Positions 15,854-23,866 are shown, counted from the stretch's first letter. The stretch is 64,000 nt of DNA from Collinsella aerofaciens (GCA_021639365.1 JAJXHK010000001.1:133671-197670), one strand, 5' to 3'. The notes: generated by a model from the sequence alone, not told the origin. Numbers and translations: made by a program.

Positions 15854-16438
15854 ATGCGAACCATCATCCTCTACGCCTCGCGCCACCACGGCAACACGAA
15901 AAAGCTCGTGGACGCCATTGTCGAGGCGCATCCCGAAATCGATACCCTCGATGTAAAGGCACTCGGTAAAAACGAGTACCCCGACCTGCACGAGTACCAT
16001 TTAATTGGTGTCGCCACGGGCATTTATTACTCCGAGATCGACAAGGATATGGCACGCGTACTCACCAACGTGCTGCAGCCGCAGGACAAGGTGTTTGGTC
16101 TTATGACCTACGGCGGCAAAAACAAGTGGTACGGCAAGGATATCGATGGCATCTGCCGCATGAGGCAGGCAATCTTTATGGGTGTCTACGGTTGCACCGG
16201 CTTTGATACGTGGGGTCCGTTCAAACTCACGGGCGGCGTTCAGAAGGGACACCCGACCACCGAGGAAATTAAGGGCGCTGTCGATTTCTTCGATAAGATC
16301 GAAGATGAGTACGGCGATATTATCGTCGAAGAGTATGCCAAGCGTGAGAAGCGTCTGGCATACGAAAAGGAGCATCCTGCGGGAGGCCTGGTAGCCGGCG
16401 TCAAGCGCACGGCAAAGAAGATCGCTAACAAGCTGTAA
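15854..16438 (+). CDS. Flavodoxin family protein
   Basis: 194-aa protein with an N-terminal flavodoxin-like fold. IILYASRHHGNTKKLVDAI is the FMN-phosphate loop (S-x-x-x-G-N-T), and FGLMTYGGKNKWYG is a second flavin-contact loop. The C-terminal ~50 residues are charged (EEYAKREKRLAYEKE) and end in a Lys-rich segment. ATG at 15854 follows AAAGG by seven bases. It stands alone on the plus strand between minus-strand amino-sugar genes. Electron-transfer partner unknown. Confidence 0.88.
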   Translation: MRTIILYASRHHGNTKKLVDAIVEAHPEIDTLDVKALGKNEYPDLHEYHLIGVATGIYYSEIDKDMARVLTNVLQPQDKVFGLMTYGGKNKWYGKDIDGICRMRQAIFMGVYGCTGFDTWGPFKLTGGVQKGHPTTEEIKGAVDFFDKIEDEYGDIIVEEYAKREKRLAYEKEHPAGGLVAGVKRTAKKIANKL

Positions 16439-16468
16439 CTGTTAAGGTGCTTTTGAGCGTTAACCCAT

Positions 16469-16507
16469 ACGGCGGGTCCGAGCAAATTCGGGCCCGCCGT
16501 CTTTTTC
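16469..16507 (+). terminator. Intrinsic terminator after flavodoxin gene
   Basis: ACGGCGGGTCCGA pairs with TCGGGCCCGCCGT around a six-base loop, followed by CTTTTTC. Confidence 0.9.
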
Positions 16508-16512
16508 TGTCG

Positions 16513-17682
16513 TTACTCGGTAAATGCGTTGCCGACGCTCTGGCCGCCAACGTAGGTCTCAACGAGGGTGAGCTCGTGGTCGAACACAACAAAGTCGGCG
16601 TCGCGACCCGGCATGATGCTGCCGCACTTATCCTCGATGTGCGCGGAACGAGCCGGCACCTCGGTCGCCATGCGGATGGCGATATCGGCGCTGGCGATGC
16701 CCCAATCAACGATGTTCTTGACGCCCTGGGCAAGCGTGAGCACCGAGCCGGCGATGCTCTTGCCGTCGGCGAGCCAGCACAGGTTGTCCTTCATGATGAC
16801 ATCCATGCCGCCGCTGGTGTAGCTGCCCTCGGGCATGCCACCGCAGCCCAGGCAATCGGTGATAAGCACCGTGTGCTGCCAGCCCTTGGCCTGCAGCAGC
16901 GCCTTGATGGCGGCAGGGTTCACGTGCTTGCCGTCGCAGATGATCTCGGCGTATGTCTCGGGAGTGGACATAGCGGCACCCACGACACCGGGCTCGCGAT
17001 GGTGCAGGCCGCGCTGGCCGTTGTAGGTATGCGTAAAGCAGCTGGCACCGGCGTTGATGGCGGCAATGCACTCATCGTAGGTGGCGTCGGAGTGGCCAAT
17101 GCTGGTCACCACGCCCTTCGCGTTCAGAGCGGCAGCATAGGCGGCGGCACCGTCGCGCTCGGCAGCCATGGCGCTCTTAACGATGCGCCCGCCAGCAGCC
17201 TCCTGCCACTGGTCGAAGACCTCCTCGGAGGGGTCGATCAGATAGGCGGGGTTCTGCGCACCCACATGCTTCATGGTAAAGAAGGGACCCTCCAGGTAGA
17301 TGCCCTGGATGCGAGCACCGCAGAAGTCGGGGCCGCGGCCCTCATCGGCCTGGGCGATGGCGGCGCAGGCGTCCTTGATCTGCTCAACGCCGTCGGTAAA
17401 CGTCGTGGGCAGCCAGCTGGTGGTGCCGCGACGGGCGAGCTCGGTCGAGCTGATATCAATGCCCTCGGGGTCGTTATCGGTAGTCGAGTGGTTATAGAAG
17501 CCATGGATGTGGGTGTCGACCATGCCCGGCGCGATCCACGATCCCGTGTAGTCCTTGATCTCGCAAGGGGGCTCATCGGCCTGCCAGGCGCCAAAGACGC
17601 CGTCCTCGACCATGAGATAGCCGCCCAGCTGCGGGCCTGCCGGCAAGAAGAACTTGTCAGCCTTAATTGCGTATGTGCTCAT
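16513..17682 (-). CDS. nagA: N-acetylglucosamine/galactosamine-6-phosphate deacetylase
   Basis: Amidohydrolase-fold deacetylase of 389 aa that removes acetate from GlcNAc-6-P or GalNAc-6-P. Metal and substrate motifs are visible: GMVDTHIHGF (H-x-H), GIYLEGPF (metal Glu), SIGHSDATYDE, FTHTYNG, and TDCLGCGG (catalytic Asp). The true start is ATG at 17682 with AAGGAG five bases upstream. The next gene upstream on this strand is agaS, which makes an AgaA role (GalNAc-6-P) likely, although NagA and AgaA cannot be separated by eye. A terminator separates it from agaS, so it may have its own promoter or depend on read-through. Confidence 0.92.
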   Translation of the reverse strand: MSTYAIKADKFFLPAGPQLGGYLMVEDGVFGAWQADEPPCEIKDYTGSWIAPGMVDTHIHGFYNHSTTDNDPEGIDISSTELARRGTTSWLPTTFTDGVEQIKDACAAIAQADEGRGPDFCGARIQGIYLEGPFFTMKHVGAQNPAYLIDPSEEVFDQWQEAAGGRIVKSAMAAERDGAAAYAAALNAKGVVTSIGHSDATYDECIAAINAGASCFTHTYNGQRGLHHREPGVVGAAMSTPETYAEIICDGKHVNPAAIKALLQAKGWQHTVLITDCLGCGGMPEGSYTSGGMDVIMKDNLCWLADGKSIAGSVLTLAQGVKNIVDWGIASADIAIRMATEVPARSAHIEDKCGSIMPGRDADFVVFDHELTLVETYVGGQSVGNAFTE

Positions 17683-17740
17683 ATGCACTCCTTGCTTCTA
17701 AAAGCAGTTGACTGTGGTGATGCTTATACCCAGCTCACGT

Positions 17741-17784
17741 AAAACAAAAAGCGCCCGCCCGCCGTTATGAGCGGACGGGCGCCC
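17741..17784 (-). terminator. Intrinsic terminator after agaS
   Basis: On the minus strand GCGCCCGTCCGC pairs with GCGGGCGGGCGC (one G-T pair), followed by TTTTTGTTTT. It lies between agaS and nagA. Confidence 0.9.
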
Positions 17785-17800
17785 TTACAGGGGGACGCGA

Positions 17801-18967
17801 TTAAGCGGTGAAGGGGTGAATCGTCACGCCCTTGACCACGCGGTTGACCGTGCCGGTGGGGCTCGGCGTATCGGGCGTATTGCCCACGCGGACGGAGTTG
17901 AGCAGGCTGATGGCCTGGGCAAACATCACGAACGGCAGAGCAAGGTAGCCCTCGGGGAGCGCCTCGTAGCCCTTGAAGGTGAAGGACTCACCCTCGTAGA
18001 CGGTAGCCCCCTCCTGCTGAACGGCGACGGTGTGCTGAGCGATCTCGTCGCCACCGATCTCGTTGAGGATGTCGATGTCGTACTGACGGGTGTAGGCGTC
18101 GTTGTTGACGAAGACGAACACGAGGGTCTTGTCGTCGACGAAGGACTTGGGTCCGTGACGATAGCCCATGGAGGTGTCGTACGAGGTGGCAACCAGACCG
18201 TGAGCGAGCTCGAGGATCTTGAGCTGGCTCTCCTGAGCAAGGCCACCGAAGGAACCGGAGCCCAGGTAGGTCACGCGATTGAAGTCGCCGGCAAGGTAAT
18301 CGGCGATCTCGGGCTCGCGGGAGATGACCTCTTCGCCCATCTTGGCGATGGTCTCGACCCACTCGGCCTTCTGCTCGTCGGAAGCCTCGTCAAAGATGAG
18401 GGTGGAGAGCAGGGTCATGCAGGTGTAAGAACCGGTCATGGCGAAGCCCTTGTCGTTGGCGCGCGGGATGAGCAACGTCAGTGCATTGGGGTCATCGGCG
18501 GACTCGACGGCCAGCTTGCCCTCGGGAGCGCAGGTGATGTTGAGGAACTTGACGTTGTGGACGAGCTCTTTGGCAACGGCAACGGCGGCAAGGCTCTCGG
18601 GGCTATTGCCAGAGCGGGCAAAGGAAACCACGAGCGTGGGATCCTCGGCGCGCAGGAAGTCGCGCGGGGCGCTCACGATGTCGGTCGTGGCGATGGGCTT
18701 AAAGTCGTAGAGATCAGTGTTGCCAGCGTGACGCAGGTACGGGGCGCAGGTATCGCCAACATAGTCGGACGTACCGGCACCGGTGAAGACAACGGACAGA
18801 CGGCCCTTGCCCATAGCGCGAGCCTCGGCCAGAAAGGCCTCGATGGCCTCCTTGTTCTCGCGGTAGATGTTGAGCGTATCACGCCAAAGCTCGGGCTGCT
18901 GAGCAATTTCGGCCGTGGTGATCTGGGCGCCGAGCTCGGTGAGCTCCTCGACACTCTTCTCGAACAT
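17801..18967 (-). CDS. agaS: AgaS: galactosamine-6-phosphate deaminase/isomerase (SIS domains)
   Basis: Two-SIS-domain sugar isomerase of 388 aa, near the size of E. coli AgaS (384). Domain 1 has VVFTGAGTSDYVGD and VVSFARSGNSPES (sugar-phosphate binding Ser/Thr). Domain 2 has YLGSGSFGGLAQESQLKILEL and SMGYRHGPKSF (catalytic-region Glu and His). AgaS converts galactosamine-6-phosphate to tagatose-6-phosphate plus ammonia in the cytoplasm. This links the deacetylase to the LacC kinase. AGAGG precedes ATG by eight bases. The promoter carries a TGGT...ACCA operator at 19029-19042, so regulation by the adjacent GntR protein is likely. Confidence 0.93.
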   Translation of the reverse strand: MFEKSVEELTELGAQITTAEIAQQPELWRDTLNIYRENKEAIEAFLAEARAMGKGRLSVVFTGAGTSDYVGDTCAPYLRHAGNTDLYDFKPIATTDIVSAPRDFLRAEDPTLVVSFARSGNSPESLAAVAVAKELVHNVKFLNITCAPEGKLAVESADDPNALTLLIPRANDKGFAMTGSYTCMTLLSTLIFDEASDEQKAEWVETIAKMGEEVISREPEIADYLAGDFNRVTYLGSGSFGGLAQESQLKILELAHGLVATSYDTSMGYRHGPKSFVDDKTLVFVFVNNDAYTRQYDIDILNEIGGDEIAQHTVAVQQEGATVYEGESFTFKGYEALPEGYLALPFVMFAQAISLLNSVRVGNTPDTPSPTGTVNRVVKGVTIHPFTA

Positions 18968-19006
18968 TTCTAATACCTCTCTCTAGAAGTAATCCTCTGA
19001 CGTGCA

Positions 19007-19042
19007 ATTATACACTTCGGTTGGTTATCTGGTAGTAACCAG
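19007..19042 (-). promoter_or_regulatory. agaS promoter with HutC-type operator
   Basis: TATAAT on the minus strand at 19007-19012 is the likely -10. CTGGTAGTAACCAG (19029-19042), a TGGT-N5-ACCA dyad, covers the expected -35 area. Nearly the same sequence occurs at 23320-23333 by the PTS promoter. Overlap with the -35 region suggests repression. Confidence 0.7.
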
Positions 19043-19081
19043 TTAAATGCAAAGAATCATCACATGAATACTCTGGGGACG

Positions 19082-19813
19082 CTAAACGTTGCGCTGGTGA
19101 TAGACCTTGTATTTAAACTGATCGGCACGAGCAACCGAGAGCGTATACTCCACAACCTCGTTTGACTCGTTATATGTAGTCCTGACCAAATCGAGCACGG
19201 GCGAACCCTCGACGATGCCCAAGAGATGGGCGTCGGTGGGACGCGCGATGCTCGCATAGAATTCCTCTTCGGCCACGCGTATCTTTTGCTGAAAGTCTTG
19301 TTCAATCACATCGTAAAGCGGCTTGCGCTCCAAGAGCGGTCGCTTGAGGGACAGAAATTGACGAACCGGTAGATAGCTGCGTTCGACCATCATGGGCATG
19401 TTGTCGGCAGAACGAAGGCGCTTGAGCTTAAAGATACGGTCGCCGATGCGGCATCCCATATGCTCGGCCAGATTCTTATCGGCCTCCATCTCGCAAAACT
19501 CGAGAATCGTAGTCTCTGGATCGCGACCCATCGCACGCATCTGCTCGGTAAAGCTGTAGGACTGCATAAGGTTGGTTGCTTTTGCCGAACGGTCGGTCAC
19601 GAAGGTACCGCGACCGTGCTGCCGAACCACCAGTCCCAAACGCTCCAGCTCCTGCAGAGCCAGACGCACCGTGGTGCGCGAGAGACCATAGCGCTCCGAA
19701 AGTTCGCGCTCGGAAGGAATCATGTCACCGGCGTGATATTCATGGTCAATCTTTTCGGTCAGAATATCGACCAGCTGATCGTACAGCGGTTGCTTGCGCG
19801 CTCCGATCGCCAT
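19082..19813 (-). CDS. GntR-family regulator, HutC subfamily (AgaR/NagR-like)
   Basis: 243-aa GntR regulator. The winged HTH (about residues 10-75) reads MIPSERELSERYGLSRTTVRLALQELE, followed by GTFV. The C-terminal UTRA ligand domain spans about 95-235. Its size is typical for the NagR/DasR group, which binds amino-sugar phosphates and TGGT/ACCA-type dyads. Matching dyads lie in the agaS and PTS promoters on either side. GGGAGGATAGG precedes ATG. It sits between the PTS operon terminator and agaS. The effector is likely an amino-sugar phosphate (inference). Confidence 0.92.
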   Translation of the reverse strand: MAIGARKQPLYDQLVDILTEKIDHEYHAGDMIPSERELSERYGLSRTTVRLALQELERLGLVVRQHGRGTFVTDRSAKATNLMQSYSFTEQMRAMGRDPETTILEFCEMEADKNLAEHMGCRIGDRIFKLKRLRSADNMPMMVERSYLPVRQFLSLKRPLLERKPLYDVIEQDFQQKIRVAEEEFYASIARPTDAHLLGIVEGSPVLDLVRTTYNESNEVVEYTLSVARADQFKYKVYHQRNV

Positions 19814-19894
19814 CCTATCCTCCCTTTTGCTCGAATTCAGCTACTACCTAGGGTGTTTAGCATTATCTGACTGCTACACCCGAATCATCAAGAA

Positions 19895-19931
19895 AACAAA
19901 AGCCGCGCGCTCTTTCGAGCACGCGGCTTTT
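19895..19931 (-). terminator. Intrinsic terminator of the mannose-type PTS operon
   Basis: AAAGCCGCG-GCTC pairs with GAGC-CGCGGCTTT, each arm with one bulged base, and on the minus strand TTTTGTTTTC follows. It lies after the EIID gene. Confidence 0.9.
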
Positions 19932-19997
19932 AACATACACATGGCTTAAGGGGTCGGGGTGTGAGCCGCGTAGGGACACACCCCTCAAGCTAGAGCC

Positions 19998-21080
19998 TTA
20001 CCAGATGCTCGGCCAGAGACCAAGCGGGCCAGCGCCCAGGATGCCCAGGACAAAGAGCAGGAGAATGCCCTTGGTCGGGGTCCAGCTGTGCTTAGCGAAC
20101 ATGTAGTAAAGCAGCAGCGTAAGCATAAGCGGGACGAGCTTCGGGACGATGGTGTTGAGGGTGTCGGCAACAGAGAAGTTGACCGGATCCTCGGTAACGG
20201 TGCCGTAGGTAACGGACTCCATGCCGTTGCCCAGATCGGTGACGCCGCACGGAACAGCGTTGCCGTCAGCATCGGAAGCGGTGAGGGCGTTGCCGTCCTC
20301 ATCGGTCATGGCGATGGTACCGGCCTCAGCGGTCTCGGTATCGATGCCCTCCATACCGGTGAAGTTCTCGGCCTCCTTCTCGGAGACGATTACGGTAGTG
20401 GCGGACAGGCCACGGGTGGTGCCGTTGGGGATCTGGAGGTTGATCTGGGTGCCACCCATGGTGACGACCAGGCAACCGACGACGAAGACGCCCATGATGG
20501 AAGCGGCGCGGGTGAAGGCCTGCATGTTGGCGGTCAGAGCGTCAATAGCGCTGGTGCCAAGCTTGTAGGACCAGTTCATGAGCCAGAAGCGCAGGGCGAA
20601 CTGGACGGCGTTGAAGATCACCAGGAAGATGATCGGCGCAGCGGCGTTGCCGTTGATGGCCATGTTGGAGGTGATGCCGGCCGTGATAGGCACGAGCGTC
20701 AGCCAGAACAGGGCGTCACCGATACCACCGAGCGGACCCATTGCGGCGACGCGGACGGCGCGGATCGTGGGGATGTCAACCTTGTTCTGCTCGAGCGAAA
20801 GCACGATGCCCATAACAAAGGTGACGAGGAACGGGTGAGTGTTGAAGAACTCCAGGTTGTGGCTCATGGAAGCCGCGAGGTCGTTCTTGTTGGTGTGGAT
20901 CTTCTCCAGACCGGGGATGATGGAGTAGAGCCAGCCAGCGGCCTGCATACGCTCGTAGTTGAACGATGCCTGCAGGAAGCAGGAGCGCCAAGCCATCTTG
21001 TTGAGGGTCTTCTGGTCGAGCTGCGGAGCAGGAGTGAGATCCTCGTAGTGCTCCGGGATCACATACTCATTAGATGCCAT
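19998..21080 (-). CDS. Mannose-family PTS EIID with an unusual insertion
   Basis: Membrane subunit EIID, paired with EIIC as the sugar channel. The N-terminal half (LNKMAWRSCFLQASFNYERMQ, MGPLGGIGDALFW) is canonical. Residues about 220-300 hold an acidic, Thr/Asp/Gly-rich stretch (TEDPVN, TDEDGNALTASDADGNA) before the last membrane segments; most EIID proteins have only a short loop here. The resulting 360 aa compares with the usual 270-300. ATG at 21080 follows AGGTGA and overlaps the EIIC stop region by 11 bp, implying translational coupling. It is the last gene of the operon. Confidence 0.92.
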   Translation of the reverse strand: MASNEYVIPEHYEDLTPAPQLDQKTLNKMAWRSCFLQASFNYERMQAAGWLYSIIPGLEKIHTNKNDLAASMSHNLEFFNTHPFLVTFVMGIVLSLEQNKVDIPTIRAVRVAAMGPLGGIGDALFWLTLVPITAGITSNMAINGNAAAPIIFLVIFNAVQFALRFWLMNWSYKLGTSAIDALTANMQAFTRAASIMGVFVVGCLVVTMGGTQINLQIPNGTTRGLSATTVIVSEKEAENFTGMEGIDTETAEAGTIAMTDEDGNALTASDADGNAVPCGVTDLGNGMESVTYGTVTEDPVNFSVADTLNTIVPKLVPLMLTLLLYYMFAKHSWTPTKGILLLFVLGILGAGPLGLWPSIW

Positions 21081-21870
21081 CTTCGAAGTCACCTCCGTCA
21101 GAAACAGCTGCACCCTTCAGCTCGGTCTGCTGCTGGAAGTCCCAGAAAGCGATGCCGAAGCCGATGAGAGCAAGGATGAGCAGGGCAGGGGTTGCCAGAG
21201 AATCGTTGGCAACGGTGATGAGCGCGAGGCCGAAGCCCATGAGGAAGAAGCCCCACATATCGCGGTTCATCATAACCTTGAGCAGGACGGCGAAGCCGAC
21301 GAAGCGCATCATACCGCCTGCAGCGGAGAGACCGGTCTGCAGCCAATCCGGGATTGCGGAGGCGATGGTCTGACCGATGGTGGCGCCAGCGATGAAGAAC
21401 AGGGTGACGACGACAGCGAAGATCAGGCCGAGCAGAGCCATGGCGAAGTAGTTCAGACGCTCGATACCCTTGGTGTCAGCGTTGTGAGCCATGTTGTCCG
21501 CGGAGGACATGAGCGGCGACATAAGGGTGAAGACGAGGGTGACGCCGAGCTGACCGAGCAGGGCGAACGGGATGGCGAGGCCGACGGCCGCGTTGGGCTC
21601 GAGGCCCGTGGCGATTGCGAGAATGGCTGCCATGATGCCGCCGATAACGGCGTTAGGCGGCTGAGCGCCTCCGATCGGCATGTTGCCGATCGTCATGAGC
21701 TGATAGGTACCACCCACGAGAAGACCGGTGTTGAGGTCGCCAAGGATAAGACCGATGACGGCGCCGGTGACGATGGGCTGATAGAGAGACTCGAGGAAGT
21801 TGAACTGGTCGATTGCCGCGATGAACGTGACGACGAAGACCAGAGCGACCTGGATGATCGAGTATTCCAT
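21070..21870 (-). CDS. Mannose-family PTS EIIC
   Basis: Integral membrane EIIC (266 aa) of the mannose/sorbose PTS family with about seven hydrophobic segments. DQFNFLESLYQPIVTGAVIGLILGDL, GGTYQLMTIGNMPIGGAQPPNAV (quoted in part) and the Ala/Gly-rich helices are family hallmarks. AAAGGAGGAGC precedes ATG. The C-terminal tail (AAVSDGGDFEDGI) is short and acidic. Together with EIID it forms the translocation unit for the amino sugar inferred from the neighbouring agaS and nagA genes. Confidence 0.95.
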   Translation of the reverse strand: MEYSIIQVALVFVVTFIAAIDQFNFLESLYQPIVTGAVIGLILGDLNTGLLVGGTYQLMTIGNMPIGGAQPPNAVIGGIMAAILAIATGLEPNAAVGLAIPFALLGQLGVTLVFTLMSPLMSSADNMAHNADTKGIERLNYFAMALLGLIFAVVVTLFFIAGATIGQTIASAIPDWLQTGLSAAGGMMRFVGFAVLLKVMMNRDMWGFFLMGFGLALITVANDSLATPALLILALIGFGIAFWDFQQQTELKGAAVSDGGDFEDGI

Positions 21871-21960
21871 CTTGCTCCTCCTTTCAAAATGTATGTACGC
21901 ACTTTGGATTTCACGTACAGAATGTCAGGGTTTCACTCCTGACAACGTGGATCACGAGGA

Positions 21961-22443
21961 TTACGAGAAGAGCTTGCTCGTATCCTCAACAGGCGTGCTC
22001 GGAACGCGCCTGATCTCCAACTCCACCCCCAATTCCTGCAGCTCTTTAAACGCAGCGACATCCTCGTCGTTAACTGCGACGGAGGTGGCGACTTGGCGCT
22101 TTCCTTCCGACATGTGCATGTTGCCGATGTTTACCTTCTTTATAGGCACACCGCCCTTGACGAGCGTAAGCACGTCTTCCGGTGTTTCGGCCACGATGAA
22201 GATCTTCTGGCGCGGGCTCGCCTTGCCAATGACGTCGATGGTCTTCTGCAGGGAGAAGAAACGCGTAGCGACGCCGGTGGGAGCGGCCATCTTCATGAGG
22301 TTCTGGCGCATGGTGTTGGTCGACACGTCGTCGTTGGCGACGAGGATGAGGTTGGAGCCCAGGGTGGAGTTCCACTGGGTGGCAACCTGACCATGAACCA
22401 GTCGGTTATCGATGCGGGTAAGAAGAATGTTGGGTTCTGCCAT
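21961..22443 (-). CDS. Mannose-family PTS EIIB (catalytic)
   Basis: Cytoplasmic phosphoryl carrier of 160 aa. The active-site His is in RIDNRLVHGQV (about H17), fully conserved, unlike the orphan paralog at 12217-12699. Other blocks (KGGVPIKKVNIGNMH, EDVAAFKELQELGVELEIR) are typical. It accepts phosphate from the EIIA at 22761-23204 and passes it to sugar at EIIC/EIID. It lies 90 bp before EIIC and 36 bp after the YajC-like gene, in one operon. Confidence 0.95.
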   Translation of the reverse strand: MAEPNILLTRIDNRLVHGQVATQWNSTLGSNLILVANDDVSTNTMRQNLMKMAAPTGVATRFFSLQKTIDVIGKASPRQKIFIVAETPEDVLTLVKGGVPIKKVNIGNMHMSEGKRQVATSVAVNDEDVAAFKELQELGVELEIRRVPSTPVEDTSKLFS

Positions 22444-22479
22444 GTTGATCAGCTTCCTTTCGTTGATTGCTGACGACAG

Positions 22480-22761
22480 TTACTTGATCTCCTGAATCGC
22501 GTAACGCGAAACATCTACGACGGCACCGGATCGGACTTTGATTTGGACCTTTTCGCCTTCGATGCCTTTGACGGTTCCGTAGATACCGCCGGCGAAAAGG
22601 ACCTCCTGACCCGGCTTGAGCTCGGTGTGCAGCTCTTTGAAGTACTTCTGCTTCTTTTTCATGTTGATCTGAGACCAGATGGTGTAAATCACACCCATGA
22701 TGACAAGCAGACCCAAAAGAGCGACCGAGGAGCTCAGGACGCTGGCACCGAAATCGGCCAT
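22480..22761 (-). CDS. yajC: YajC-family membrane protein inside the PTS operon
   Basis: 93-aa YajC-like protein. One N-terminal membrane segment (about residues 8-27) is followed by KKKQKYFKELHTELKPGQEVLFAGGIYGTV and a small beta-rich domain. YajC normally accompanies SecDF, but here it sits between EIIA and EIIB. Its start overlaps the EIIA stop (TAATG), so it is translationally coupled to the PTS. From memory, mannose-family PTS operons in some streptococci (hyaluronan locus) contain a YajC gene too, so this is a recurrent, unexplained association. A role in membrane insertion or stability of EIIC/EIID is plausible. Confidence 0.9.
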   Translation of the reverse strand: MADFGASVLSSSVALLGLLVIMGVIYTIWSQINMKKKQKYFKELHTELKPGQEVLFAGGIYGTVKGIEGEKVQIKVRSGAVVDVSRYAIQEIK

Positions 22762-23204
22762 TAGATGCCGTCCTCGTCGCCGAAGATATCCTCTTCCTCG
22801 GCACCAGCGACGGAAGCGACCGTCTGGGCGGTGATGCCCGTCTGGCCAACGGTCACGGCCTGCTCGCCAAGCTCGGCGAGCGTGGCGTTGCCGCGGAGGA
22901 ACAAAAGCTCAATAACCATGGGGAGGTTGGTGCCGGTCAGAACCTCGACGTTGTCGACATCCTGGGCGATCATCATCGACTGATTGAAGGGGGTACCGCC
23001 AAGCAGGTCGGTAAAGACGAGCACGCCATCGCACTCCTCACGCATAGCGGTAATGGCGGCGCGAAGATCCTCACCGTAGGAGGCAGCCTGATCGCCCTCG
23101 AAAGGAACGACGGTAAAAGCGGGCTGGTCGCCAGCGACCATTGCGATAGCGCTTGCAAGGCCGGGTGCGAACTGTCCATGACCGGTAAGAATAAAGCCAA
23201 CCAT
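22761..23204 (-). CDS. Mannose-family PTS EIIA
   Basis: 147-aa EIIA. The phosphorylated His is in GHGQFAPGL (about H9), and FTDLLGGTPFN is the second family motif. The C-terminal ~20 residues are acidic (GAEEEDIFGDEDGI). It takes phosphate from HPr and passes it to EIIB. It is the first gene of the operon, with promoter and operator about 115-150 bp upstream. The order EIIA-YajC-EIIB-EIIC-EIID is complete, in contrast to the EIIA-less lactose modules. Confidence 0.95.
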   Translation of the reverse strand: MVGFILTGHGQFAPGLASAIAMVAGDQPAFTVVPFEGDQAASYGEDLRAAITAMREECDGVLVFTDLLGGTPFNQSMMIAQDVDNVEVLTGTNLPMVIELLFLRGNATLAELGEQAVTVGQTGITAQTVASVAGAEEEDIFGDEDGI

Positions 23205-23319
23205 TCAAATTTCCCTTCCGAAGGTGTGTACGATCTGAGTTCGATGGTTTTCGGAAGCCAGCGGGCTGATGCCCTTAAAGCTTCTTAGAAAGCGTTCTTT
23301 GAAGACCAGTGGTCTCTCA

Positions 23320-23356
23320 ACTGGTAGTAACCACGTGACGTGTTGTTGTCACTATA
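23320..23356 (-). promoter_or_regulatory. PTS operon promoter with HutC-type operator
   Basis: On the minus strand TGATATAGT (TATAGT at 23351-23356) is an extended -10. ACTGGTAGTAACCA (23320-23333) lies just downstream of the expected start site, where a bound repressor would block transcription. The dyad matches the one at agaS. Confidence 0.65.
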
Positions 23357-23407
23357 TCACCACAGAAGAGGTCGCTTTCGTTGATTCAAACAGTAAAACG
23401 TTTTTGC

Positions 23408-23439
23408 ACCGCTCACGGCAAAAAATCGACCGTTTACCG
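23408..23439. promoter_or_regulatory. Paired ACCGYTYAC boxes upstream of the PTS operon
   Basis: ACCGCTCACGG (23408-23418) and ACCGTTTACCG (23429-23439) are direct repeats with starts 21 bp apart, some 50-90 bp upstream of the PTS -10. That is a typical activator distance. They match the pairs in both lac modules. Confidence 0.5.
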
Positions 23440-23627
23440 CTCGTTAACACTTCTACCTGCGGTTTTGAAACCGTTTCGAAATGATTCGGCGTCAGATCGG
23501 GTCTCGCCCCGCGTCTAAACAACGCAGGGTGGCTAAAAATCGCATGTAGAAAAAATGCAGGTCATTATGAAGATTTGTGAATTGGTCTTTTTGACTTAAT
23601 ACCAGTTAGAACCAGTTTTGAGATTAT

Positions 23628-23657
23628 CGGTGAACGGTAGTTTTCGACCGTTCACCG
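23628..23657. promoter_or_regulatory. Inverted pair of ACCGTTCACCG boxes
   Basis: CGGTGAACGGT (23628-23638) and ACCGTTCACCG (23647-23657) form a perfect 11-bp inverted repeat with an 8-bp spacer. It uses the same box as the 21-bp direct pairs but head to head. Confidence 0.55.
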
Positions 23658-23866
23658 GTTACTTGCAATCGTTTGCAGTTGTTTTCCCAGATGAATTAGA
23701 GAAGCCCAATGAAGCACTTGTGCGATCACGGGAAGTTTTGGCATTTGCCCTCATCCCCCGCGCGCCAAACTCCGGCATCCAAAATGAGCTAATAGGTCTC
23801 GTTAATCGTTTTCAATCATTACTTACTCAGTTCCGTAATTATTTATCGTTTGTCGTTAATTCTGAT

